From contig JAEQBH010000990.1 of NCBI GenBank assembly GCA_016808115.1, positions 1,116,001-1,180,000 on the forward strand: a stretch of DNA of 64,000 nucleotides. The letters run 5' to 3'. Origin of the DNA: Tetrastigma voinierianum. Taxonomy: Eukaryota; Streptophyta; Magnoliopsida; Vitales; Vitaceae. A model generated the notes under the pieces. It worked only from the letters and a program-made list of their open reading frames with translations. It did not search any database and was not told the origin of the DNA. Below, one piece after another: positions 45,654 through 56,107 of the stretch (positions are counted from its first letter, which is position 1; each line of letters opens with the position of its first letter). A program made the translations under genes and the position numbers.

Positions 45654-48251
45654 TGTTCGCCTTTTTCTATGTAGACTAAAACCCCTCAATTAACATAGCT
45701 CTGAGAGCCTTACAAATTCTCTTGCTCACCATTGTCACTTTGGATAAGTTTGCTTCTTTAAAATAAATTTCTCTTAATGTTCGAGATTTAAAAATAAGGG
45801 TTAGGTCTGTAATAGCGCTGTAGTGCACAGTCGCTGAAGTAGTAAATCTGAATGTAAGTCGATTATCATTCCCGCGAGGGATTCTGATAAGCAATTCTGG
45901 TCGGCTTCACCCATTACTAAAATTTCATACTATTTGGACTCGAAACTCATAGCCAGATGTTTTATCAAAACGACAAAATTAAAACCCTATACTATTGAAT
46001 ATGTTCAATTAAAAGCTAAACAAAATGAATGACTAAAAATAAATTGCATATAAAAAAAATGGATTGAATCGGTTCTTGAGAAAGCGAAAAGCTCCATCGA
46101 TGAAATCTGATGGAGCGGTCAGTTCATTATTTAAATCTAGTTGCTCTGTTCTATGTATGGATCCTGAATTTTTGTCAAAGATTTCCTAATTGTGGAATTG
46201 GATTTCTCCGTTTTCAGCGATTTAATATCCTTGCTTCTCTCGAAGACAAGATCAAACCCGGTACTTAGTATTCCACATTCTCTTACGAATGCGGGTATTT
46301 TCTTTCTGATACTTCACACCGTTCTGGTGTATTGGAACTTTTGTTTACGCTACTCGGGATTCTCGCGAAATTTCCGCTCATAATTAGTGGCTCTGACCTC
46401 AGGATCTATGGGTTTTATCCCTTTTTCCCTTGATCAGATCTAAGCTAACACGGGGATTGGAGCTTACCTTAGATTGCAGAGGTGAACTCTCGATCATTTA
46501 TATTATTAAATACCACCCCGCCGACTTCAATTATGAGCGAATAGAGGGAGTTATCAAATGAACTCTCGAGGGCTACGGCGGTTCCGTCGATGGTAGTCGA
46601 GACATGCCGAGAAAGAATGCTCTCAACTCTCGGGAATCTCAGGTCTACATGTCCCTTTCGGAGGGCATCACGGATATGGGCAAGACATTCCCTCGGCGGG
46701 TATTAGAGTGCTTTACCATTGGGAACTATCTATTAATGACCCATAGATTAAATGCGTCGAACCCAATTAATTCTCAGTAAATGCGGGAAAATTTGTAACT
46801 AAATGTAAATCAAATCGGTGAAATTTGCGCTCTGATTCTTGCATTGCGAATCGAAATGGAGTCATAGATCTCGCCACGACCCTTTGTAATTCTGATAAAT
46901 CGAAAAAGAGATAATTCGAAATTTGTCTAGATTTCATAAATTTCCGAGCGATATGCGAAGAAGAAAAATAACGAGAACTAACAATCATTTCTGCTCGTCT
47001 TGCCTGAGTTGCTTGGATTCAAAACTAGAAAATAAAACTAAAAATAAAAAAAATAAAAATCTACTCACAAAATATGCGAGTTCTATTCTTTTCCTTTCTT
47101 GGGTAGTGAAAAAAGAAAACTCCTTTACTGTCAGCTATCTATTTATCACTTTGTAAAAAAAAAGAATGCAGGGCGAATCCCAAAAATGCTCGGTGGAAAT
47201 CGAAAAAAAGCCCGACTCAGTTACATGCGACCTGAGTTGATGTAGCGACGCCAAAATCTCTTGATGGCTCATGATCAGTTGCGACCTCTTCCTTTTACGG
47301 TTGCAGCAGTTTGTCACCGCCCGAAATCCACGATCGTTAATTAGCGACGCTGAAGTGATGCCATGACATCTTTGTTCGATGTTCGCCCGATGTTGATGTC
47401 GCGACCTACGGTGTTATGTGACATTATTGTCTTCTTATTCTTCCGACACATGTTGCGACATCAGTTTTAGGATTGCGACCACTTTGATGTTGTAAGGCGA
47501 CTTCATGTTGTGACTAGCCAGTTTGCTTGGTATGATGCATTTGGTGTTTTCTTGTCTTCATAACTTTGATTTTATGTCGCGACCTCATGGTGATGTCGCG
47601 ACCTCTTGCTTTCCATTTCTTTTCTTCAGGTTGCTACCTCAGTTCCCGCGTTACTGGCGATTTCTTCCTTTCAATTATTTTCAGTCGCGACATCATTTTC
47701 TTGTTAGACTTCAATTCCACATTTTCAATATCGCGACTGTATAGCATATCGCTGACTTCAATTTGGCCCTTTAATTAAAAACTAGTTGCGACTTCTTTTA
47801 CTTGAGAAGACCTCTCTTGTGGCATCATAGACAGATCCTTGTCGCGACCTCAGAGTTATGTCACGATATCGAAATGATGTCGCGACATGAATTTCTTTAT
47901 TTGACTGTTTCCTTTAATCTCGACCACGTCTTCTTTGTCGCAACCTCCTTCTTCAAGTCACGACTTCACTTGTTCACGTTTCAGTTTCTTCTTCAAAGCC
48001 AAATTTGTTGATGTCGTGACTTGGAATTGCTGGAAACTGAACTTCCTGTCGCGACTTAAATTCCCAGTTGTGACCTCAATTCTGCTGTAGGCTGATTTCT
48101 TCTTATTTTTGCTAAAATTTGAGTTTCTGCTGTATTTTCCTGCAAATTGGAATTTGAGTCAATTATCACTTTTCTGCGGACAATTCAACATTATTTTCAT
48201 ATTAAACTCAGAAAAATGGATTAAAAATCTAATGAGTTTTGGACTCCATCA
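45654..48251 (-). repeat. Athila-2 3' LTR
   Basis: It aligns throughout with 56108-58695: GCCTTTTTCTAT at its left end, AAGACAAGATCAAACC at 46241 and 56661, TCTCGATCATTTATATT at 46489 and 56909, and GGAATTTGAGTCAATTATCA near the right end. Differences are largely one- to four-base indels. Confidence 0.93.
47240..48075. repeat. TCGCGAC-like motif array, Athila-2 3' LTR
   Basis: About twenty words of the TGTCGCGAC(C/A)TC type and its one-base variants lie at 15-70 base spacing, for example at 47397, 47576, 47594, 47683, 47839, 47878 and 48048. The same array is at 57640-58520 in the other LTR. Confidence 0.9.
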
Positions 48252-50689
48252 AATTCCTGAGCTTAAATTTTGCTTGTCCCAGCCCGAGAAAGAAAAAATT
48301 GTTTGTCCTCAAACAATTAAGCTTAGAAAATTTTAAGGACATTTTTACGATTCGGTACCGAGTCTTTCCCATTCCATTTTTTTGAGCTAGGCCCAAGAAT
48401 GCAAACATCATTTTAAATTTCGGTTTAGTACAGAACAAGGCATAGTATACTTCTATCACAAAATTTCTTGATAAACTAATGTATTTAAAACGGTTTATTT
48501 AACAAGTCTTATTCTCTGTGTATGCGGAGTCCTTCAATCATTTCATCTTCATGTTGAATTTAGTTAATCTTAAGGAGTTGTCTTAAATTGTTTGTCGAAA
48601 GTCCAATATGCTTGTTTTCATATTGATCTCCACTAATGTAGGTAAATTCAACCTTGAAAATCATTAATGAGGTCTTCGAGGCTTGTAATGTTGGGCTTAG
48701 GTAATTGGGTAGATAATGGAAAAATTTAAGTTGTAAATCACCCCGTTTCCATTTGTCTCCTACATTGTGCCTCCAAACTTTCACCCTTACCTTCCTTGTT
48801 ACATTTCTAATTCTCCTCCCAATCTTAGCCTGATTCATCTTTGAATTCTTTTTATGGAATTTCAATTTCCATATGTACTTGATTCAGGCAGATTCTTTTG
48901 TTCTTAGACTCTTGCTTTTATTTTTCTAAGATTTGGAATAGTGCAATGTTTTGTCTTCTTAGGCTTTCTATTACTCTTAGAGAACTTTGGGCTATGACTC
49001 TCATACCCGGTTGGCATTAGGGTGCTAGGTGTTAAAGCACCTACGAGCAATTATTGAGGAAATAGACTCGAGAGCAAAACTTATTCCTTATTTCACTAAC
49101 TTTTGTAACACTTCTTCAACTCCTTCATTGTCAAAATTTGGAAATATTGTTCCCCGAACTTGTTTCTTTCTTTATCTTAAACTTTTATGAGCTAGGCTGG
49201 ATAATTTGGGCTCTTTCTTTGCGGGTTTATTGCGAGGAAGGGAATTTTGGTTTTTCGATTCTTTGTTTATTGAAGAAATAAGGCTTGTTGGCTCAATCGA
49301 GGAACTAGAGAATGTGCTTAGCATATTTTTTTTTTGAGGGTAGGCTTAAGAAAAGCTCAAGTGCGAGGATGACCTCTGTCGTTTCTTGTTGTTTGTCTTC
49401 ACACAGGATTTAAACTCGATTAGTAATCGAGTTATGGACTATGGACTCTAAATCTGAATCTCTAGGAAGATGTTCCTAATTCTGCCAGTTTCATAAGTTT
49501 TGTTGACCTAAGTGTATTATTTCTTCATAAGACTTGTATTTATTTCTTGTTACTTATTATTTTAACCCGAATATTTTGTTCCATCGGCAATAACCAATTT
49601 TAGATTTTGCAAACTAAAGCGAATTTAAGCAAGCATTAAATACTCTAATTTCGATTTTAATTATTCATGCCACGATTCTTTACTAATTTACGTTCTTGAA
49701 AGAAACGAAATTATTTATTGATTCTAAATAGAAAATAAAATAACACGAAACACAATTGATATCATTAACATCGATCAGTAACATCATTTATCCATGATCC
49801 GATTTTCATTCAACAATTGAGAAACCATCTAACAAGCAAAAAGAATACTTAGGAAATGAGAAATCAATCAAACAAAGGACAATTAGGATGAACTAAATAA
49901 GTTTCCATTAAAATTTTTGGGAATGTATATATGTATAACATCTTTAAAACAACAATTTCCCTTTCTTCTCTTATTGTGCCTTTTAGGTCTTATGCTTGGA
50001 GAATACATCAAAAGCTGGCAGCTTCAAGGTGAACCACAAGAGATTTTATTTTAAGCTTTTGCCTACTCTAAGCGGGGAGACTCCTTTGCCCTTTCTGAGA
50101 TGTTTCATTATTTAGTTGTATTACCTGATGAGCATATCTTGCCTCTCCCAATGATTATTTGTTCCTTCCACTTGAAATACATTAAAAGCGACTTGGATAA
50201 ATTCGATTGATTAAGTCCATACTTTCAAGCCATGTTTCCTTATACTCATCATCATTTTCAATTCTTTGATCTCTTTCTTTCATTATCTTCTCAAACTCTT
50301 TGAAACGGAGTTCCTTATATATGCTTGAACCAAATCGATCTTTCTCGGCATGCTATTTTCCATTTCTCTCTCCTTCTCCTTCGTGATGTTGACAATTAAT
50401 CTCTTTTGACGATTATTGTAGAAAGCTTGCATGCAACGATGTGCCATCTTCTCTTACTCTTCTTGACTTTTCAACTCTTCTTTGTGTTCTTCTTCTCTCT
50501 TACTCTCGATTTTCTTCCCATATTTGTTCACTTCCTTATGCATTTTGTAGCCTCAATTCTTCTCGATCCTTTGTTCTTTGTTCCCATTTTAGTTCTCTTT
50601 CCTCCATTTCAGCACCATTGTTTTGACATTTCCATTATCTCGACATTTCCTTACATGCTCCTGGAGGTTCTGCTTGAAGTACATTACTG
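48252..50689. other. Athila-2 polypurine tract and 3' non-coding region
   Basis: Right next to the LTR the minus strand reads AAATTTAAGCTCAGGAATT, the polypurine tract. The rest is AT-rich and has no recognised gene. Its first kilobase is homologous to 29898-31000 of Athila-1. Confidence 0.6.
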
Positions 50690-51738
50690 TTCCGTACTTA
50701 CGGAGATAAAGGATATGTTAGGCTTGTCTGAAGGTTCTCATACATTTGGGAAGGATCTTTATGCAGCACCTCTTCCATCTCTCTTCTATCGGTTTGCATC
50801 TCAATCTGCCTTTGTTTAACGTATCTTGTCACTTCTTTTCCTTCGCTTGGCCCCCCTTGTCACTCCGTGAGATTAGAGGAGGGACGGGGACATCTTTCTT
50901 CTTCCTCCGGTTTCCCTTCACTCTGGGAAGCAGTGCAGTAATAGTGGATGGGTGAGAGATCAATTCTCTTTTATTCTTTATGATGGTATCACTTGATTGA
51001 TTCTTCAATTAGCATTCCATTATTTATTTTGTATCCTTTCAGGCATACAATAGGATAACACTACGTTCTTTGGTATGCTTCAGGTGTCACAGTAAGGTCT
51101 TATCCGCGAGAACATATAAAATAAAACCAAACCTTTATAATACGTGAGAGCTCCCCTTTTGATGGCATGATGGGGATTCTTGCTTCACTTCACTCCTTCT
51201 CACTCCAGTCAACGGGTTCACTATTTTTTTATAATTTGGGCTCTCAGCCGATTTCTTGTATTTCGACCCATGCTTGTAATCTCTCAGTTTGAACTACTTC
51301 ATTTATGCTTCTATCGTCGAAGGGCACCCCGAGCACCTCCGCAGCAGAATCATCATAGTTTCCTACCATGTTGCACTTAGAATTCCTTGGAAGAAATTTG
51401 AAAACCACGGTGCTTTGTGTTTGCGAAGAAGCTCGACCTCTTTTTGTTATTACTTCAGAATATGGGGAAATTATTTTGCCAAAACCTCTTTCGCAAACAA
51501 ATTCTTTATCAAACATCACCTTGTTCCACAATTCCTTGGCTTCTTGTGAAATGAAGTCCTTGTCTTCTTTTGTTATTCCTCTGTCAGGTTGCTCACTCTC
51601 CTCATGCAGTTCCTTTTTCCAACATTTACTTCTTATGATTTATTTCAGAGTGAACTTCTTCTCTTTGTAACATTGTCTAGCATAATTCGTCGATCAATTT
51701 GTTGAGATTGTTGACTTAAGTCTTAGTTTCTTTGCCAT
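50690..51738 (-). pseudogene. Athila-2 env-position frame with plant transposon protein-like domain
   Basis: From an ATG at 51738 (MAKKLRLKS) the minus strand passes stops and then reads the open stretch 51531-51244: MFDKEFVCERGFGKIISPYS, KFLPRNSKCNMV and GVPFDDRSINEV. It matches the Athila-1 frame at 33425 block by block (KGFIRERGFGTFISPFIY; VWVPMGHEMINEV). Two sister families keep the same frame in the same place, so it is an inherited element gene. No membrane segment or signal peptide is readable on this strand. A hydrophobic 137-codon frame on the opposite strand at 50406-50819 is an antisense artefact. Confidence 0.65.
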
Positions 51739-52669
51739 GATTAACGAAGGTTTAAAAGTGTGAACTTCTGGTTCTAGGGTTTCAAGAATTCCAAAGATGG
51801 ATGCGAAATTTGGAAAGGAGGTTGGGTTGAGCTGCGAGTTTGCGGGGCCCCAGTTGGAATAGGCCATTTGGGTTTAATGTCATGAAAGCGGTGCCTTGGG
51901 AGTCGGGCATTAACTATTAGACCCACTTAAATCAATGATTGTCGATGACTTTTATTTTTAAGCTGCTGAGCGCTAAAATTAGAGTTTTACTCTTCTCGGG
52001 CTTGTGCAGTCCTGACTTCAAATTCCAATATCATGACACAAAATTTGGGATCATGAGGGGAAAATTGTGTTCTGTAGCTTCGTTCTTTCCACTCAGCTAC
52101 CTTTACATTGTGAGCCTTAATTTCATTATTTTGACTTTCTTTTCCACTTTTTATTCTTCCATCCAGCACTCTTGGTTGCCACTTTTGAATTAATGTTGCG
52201 ACCAGAAACATAAACACTCGATTTCGTAGTTTCGTATATTCCTTCCATTCAACAACTCTGACTAAGCTTATTTGTATCATGCAAAAATTCGACCTTCCAT
52301 TATGCATCACATTAAACAAATTAAGCATTAAAACAAGATAAAAATTTAAACTTTCCAAGTATGCTATATCGAACAAATTTAAAAATTCAAATCAAGAAGA
52401 AGAAGAAGCCTTTTTTGGTCTCTTATGCTTATTGAAGTTGATTCTGAATCTTTCTCCACTTTTTTTGCACAATCTTCATTGTCTGTAAAATTGAAATTAT
52501 TTAACTATTATTCGATCACTAATGAGAAACAATTGTAAAGAATACATTAAAATTTTAAACACTTGAATACATAAAATGAAACAAGAAAAATTTAAAACAA
52601 GCGGTGTGGATTGCCTTCCCACCAAAGGCACTCCATTTTAGTCTTTAGTTGGACTTTCTACTACCATTG
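51739..52669. other. Athila-2 spacer between env-position frame and integrase
   Basis: It is AT-rich. It holds a few TGTTGCGACC-type words (52193) and, near 52610, a worn GGGAGGCAA...CC string as found after Athila-1 integrase. No gene was seen. Confidence 0.45.
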
Positions 52670-53760
52670 TTCTGTTTCTTCCAATTTTCTTCATTCGAAC
52701 TAAGGGTTTATCTTCAATTGCTTTTTCCCCGAGATAATGCTTTAATCTCGACCATTAACTTTGAACTCCTCATGATTCTTTGGTTAAGTGTCACTTGCCC
52801 ACGAGTGTGTGTATTCTACGTAAATGGTGCTCCATTTGGATTCAGCTTTCCTAGAAAGAAGTCTTAGTGCAGGTTAGGGCACGATCTCTACTTGTAAATT
52901 CCTCCTCAAAATTCGTTGATCATGCCATTTTTTTGTTTTATCCTTGTAGATTACGACATTATCATAAACCGTTCCTGACTCTTCGATTCATTTAAGCGGA
53001 ATTAGCTTTATCTTCATATGACTTTAAAATCAAAATTAAGCTTCTTGATGGCCCACATAGCTTTGTATTCTAGCTTCCCGAGGTAGATGTGAGTTTTCGA
53101 AAACGAGTGCGTATGGGGACATTCGATGGGAGTTTAAAGCGATCTGTATGCGTAGTCGTGTCAAACCCCGAACCCGATCTCTCTGCTAGAACTTAGTCTT
53201 TCGAATTTTCTTTATTTCCCCATTGGAAATTTGACGCCCATTGTTTGAGGATGATAGTGACTCATAATGTGTTTGATACCATATGCGCTCCTTGAGTTTT
53301 GTCAAACACCTTATTTACAAAATCTTCCTCTAATCCATGAGTGGTCTGGGTGTCTAATCTGTGAGAATATTTCTTTGTAAAACCCACAAGCTGTGTTGGC
53401 ATCATTCTTTGGACATCTTCTTCTACCCATTTTGATACATAATCCACGGTAGGAGTTTGTATATATTTCCCAGCGAAAGAAACTGGAAAAGGCCACAGTA
53501 AATCCGTTTCCCGTACATCGAGCAATTGCACCACCGGGGATGCCTTGCGGGGCATCTCATGCCTTTTATTGTCTTCCCATTCTTTGGCATTGATCACCGC
53601 AAGCTTTACCCATTCAAAACAATCCTTAAAAATCGTGGCCCCGTTAAAATCCCATTTGGAGAGTTTTATGGGCTGTTTATCTCTATGAGGAGTAATCTCT
53701 CCGTAGGTGATGCATGACATTCTTTTAAAATCTTGATTTGCTCACCTTCTGGTACACATC
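52670..53760 (-). pseudogene. Athila-2 integrase
   Basis: The open frame 53720-53262 covers the zinc-binding end (MSCITYGE, TIFKDCFEWVKL, RHEMPRKASPVVQLLDV) and the start of the core (LLWPFPVSFAGKYI, TVDYVSKWVEED). The zinc-binding CxxC is damaged. Past frameshifts, SNGEIKKIRK (about 53210), HRMSPYALVFENSHLP (about 53110) and KKWHDQRILRR (about 52920) mark the rest, including the Glu of the DDE triad. Damage is heavier than in Athila-1. Confidence 0.82.
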
Positions 53761-53879
53761 TCCTTATAATCAGATCAGCTCCTCTTTTAAACAATAATGG
53801 GTCATCCTAGATGTAGTACCTGCTGTCAGTCCTTAGCTTTTTTCTCTGTTGGTAGCTGAATTCTAGTGGCATAATTCCA

Positions 53880-54500
53880 CAAGCTAAGAAATTCACAATA
53901 TCAACATACCAGGGTGATTGGGTGGCAGTGCAAATAAGCACTCATACGGAAAATTTTACTCTTTCTCTTCCTTCTTCTTGTACGGTGGTTTTCTCTACCC
54001 TTGTGAGTGATGGGGTATCATTGTCACTACCCTTCTTATCTTTTATTTCATCGAATTCTATGATAATAGTACCCACACGATCGATCTTGGCTTTGCTTCT
54101 TTCTTTGCCATTAATTTAATTCTTTATGATCGGTGTGTATAACAACATGGGACCCAAAGTGTATGGCTGAATTTTCTGCATGCAAAACCATTGCTAGCAT
54201 CTCCTTTTCGGTAGTAAAATTAATTTTAACATTAGCCGTTGGGTTTTTCTAGCATAGTAGATGGCCTTGAACACTTTTTCATGCTTTTTGTCCAATCGGC
54301 TCCATTCTGAAATCACTAGCATCACACATGATTTTCAAATTCTACGTTCCAATGCAGGTTTTGCCATGATGGGAGCTTGACTAATTACGGATTTGATCTC
54401 TTGAATGCTTTAAAGGCGGGGATTCATCGAAGCCAGGAGCAGTATCTTTTTCCCGGTGATACATAGTGAATTACAGCAATTTTTGAGAAATCTCGATAAA
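53880..54500 (-). pseudogene. Athila-2 RNase H
   Basis: In worn frames the minus strand shows the CDASDF-like block near 54310 (from ATCACTAGCATCACACATG on the plus strand), an AIYYA-like block near 54260, and the MAKKEAKPR-like block near 54100. They match the Athila-1 RNase H in the same order. Frames shift several times. Confidence 0.65.
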
Positions 54501-55000
54501 TCTTACATAAAATCCATGTCTAGAAACTTCTTATTCCCTTGGTGTAGTGGGTGGCATTAGGTTTCTTATAATTGAAACTTTACACAGTCTACCACCGACC
54601 TAACTGCGAAATCCATGTGCCCCAGATAGTTCATACCATGGCTGCATAAATGTCATTTTTCCCAATTCCAGAGCAGTTCTTGTCTTTGTACCTTTGAAAT
54701 CTGTCCCGAGTTATACGAGGCATTGTTTCAAAGCGGATCCATACAACTGTAAAATCATCCGTGAAGATCTCAGCCTTCTTACAACATATCGGAAAATATA
54801 GACATCATGCATCTTTGGAAGGTACGGGAGCATTACACAAACCAAATGGCAATTTCTCTAAGCAAAGTACGAATGGGCATGTAAAAGTGAACTTTCTCCA
54901 CGATCTTTAGGTCTGATAGCAATTTGGTTATATCGGAGTATCCATCGAAAACAAAATGAGGGTGTCCAGCCGACTTTAACTGCTTCCATCCTATGCGGTT
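54500..55000 (-). pseudogene. Athila-2 reverse transcriptase, C-terminal half only
   Basis: From about 54990 the minus strand reads HFVFDGYSDI (family YCFLDGYSGYNQI), then KIVEKVHFYMPI, and near 54760 AEIFTDDFTV, which keeps the catalytic Asp pair. Upstream blocks (SPWVSPVHVVPKKGG, WR-C-DYRKLN) are absent: the next sequence to the right is gag. So the N-terminal half of RT has been deleted together with protease. Confidence 0.78.
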
Positions 55001-55059
55001 TGTCCATCATGCATTATGGCATCTAACTGCTTCCATGGTACGTCATCTTGCTCGACTCC

Positions 55060-55920
55060 ATGACCCTTTTCCTCTGCTTGCTTCCCTCTTGAAAACTTCG
55101 GATGGAGCTTTCATATTGCATTTTGCTAAATCTTCTATTAGATCTCTCGCCTCTTCCTTTTCGTTTGAATGCTCCCTGACATAGAGAGCATCGATAATGC
55201 CCTTAGATGTATCCATTTTAAAGCATGATACACTATGTCCATCTGGGTCTTCAAATCTATTCCATGCATGGTACCTCTTGGTAACCTCTTGAATCTTTCC
55301 CGAGCTACATATAGGCTCTCGTCTTCCCGCTTGTTGGAATCACTATTATCTATAACCGTCTCTCACGAAGTGAGAGATGGGGAAGAATACGCCCCAGTAT
55401 GCTTCTGCGACTCCTCCCAGTATCAAGTGAACCGTATGGTAATGATTCATACCATGTGGGCTGTATATCTCTCAGAAAATGGGAAGAGATGCGACTTTAT
55501 CACCTCGGTCTCACACCGTTCAACTTCCTTTGTATTAGCCGTCACGAAATCTTCCCAGGTGTTCATTTGGGTCTTCGATTTTGGGATGACGATAAAGCTA
55601 TTCTTGAACCATTGTAATTAAGTGACTTTGGATTGAAATTATTTCTTCCCACGGTAGGGCATGCGATTCACGAGAATATTAGCTTCTTGAATAATAGGCC
55701 TCGAGAGGAAATCCTCATTATTATTAATGCGTAATGGGGGCACTTAAATTTCTTGTCCTACATTCCTACTGTTCCTCTGTTTGGTCATGTCTCATCTGCC
55801 ATGAAGCTGCGTTCTGCTCTTTTTGTCTTTCTTAAGCTCTGAGAGTGTTCTCTCCCGGTCGGTGTCTCTTTGGAATCGAATTAGAATCACTATTTCTATG
55901 CATTAAGGTTTTCCTGTGTA
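55060..55920 (-). pseudogene. Athila-2 gag
   Basis: Minus-strand blocks in order: KLNGVRP, LFPFSERYTAHMV, DESLYVARERFKRLPRGTMH at about 55310-55250, and EEARDLIEDLAKCN at about 55150. The family reads FPFSLRDKA-AWL...GESLYEAWERFKDLLRRCPHHG, and EAR-LIEDLAKCN is shared with Athila-1. The start codon lies near 55900. Sequence for the gag C-terminus is missing at the junction with RT at about 55000-55050. Confidence 0.8.
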
Positions 55921-56082
55921 AACACCTTTCAGTTAATAGGATTAGTCAAACTAAACAAATATCTTCAGCATGGCTTGTTAAAAATTAGTGGTGATGTACT
56001 TTGGCAAACTATTTTGTTCTTTTCTTAAAAATGTCAATTAGTATTTTCTTCTTCGTCGAATATTGATCTAATTAATTCTTTG

Positions 56083-56101
56083 ATCCCGTGACGGCGTGTA
56101 A
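56083..56101 (-). other. Athila-2 primer-binding site, worn
   Basis: ATCCCGTGACGGCGTGTA on the plus strand, then AAAAGCTTGTTAAG, aligns with the Athila primer site TCCCCGGCAACGGCGCCA with several changes, directly before the LTR. Confidence 0.6.
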
Positions 56102-56107
56102 AAAGCT

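Noticed and set aside
50406..50819. 137-codon hydrophobic open frame on the plus strand that looks like a membrane protein
   Set aside because: It is antisense to the Athila-2 post-integrase region. The reverse of Lys/Glu-rich coding sequence gives Phe/Leu/Ser-rich frames like this.
55235..55621. 128-codon open frame on the plus strand
   Set aside because: It is the antisense shadow of Athila-2 gag, which is recognisable on the minus strand.
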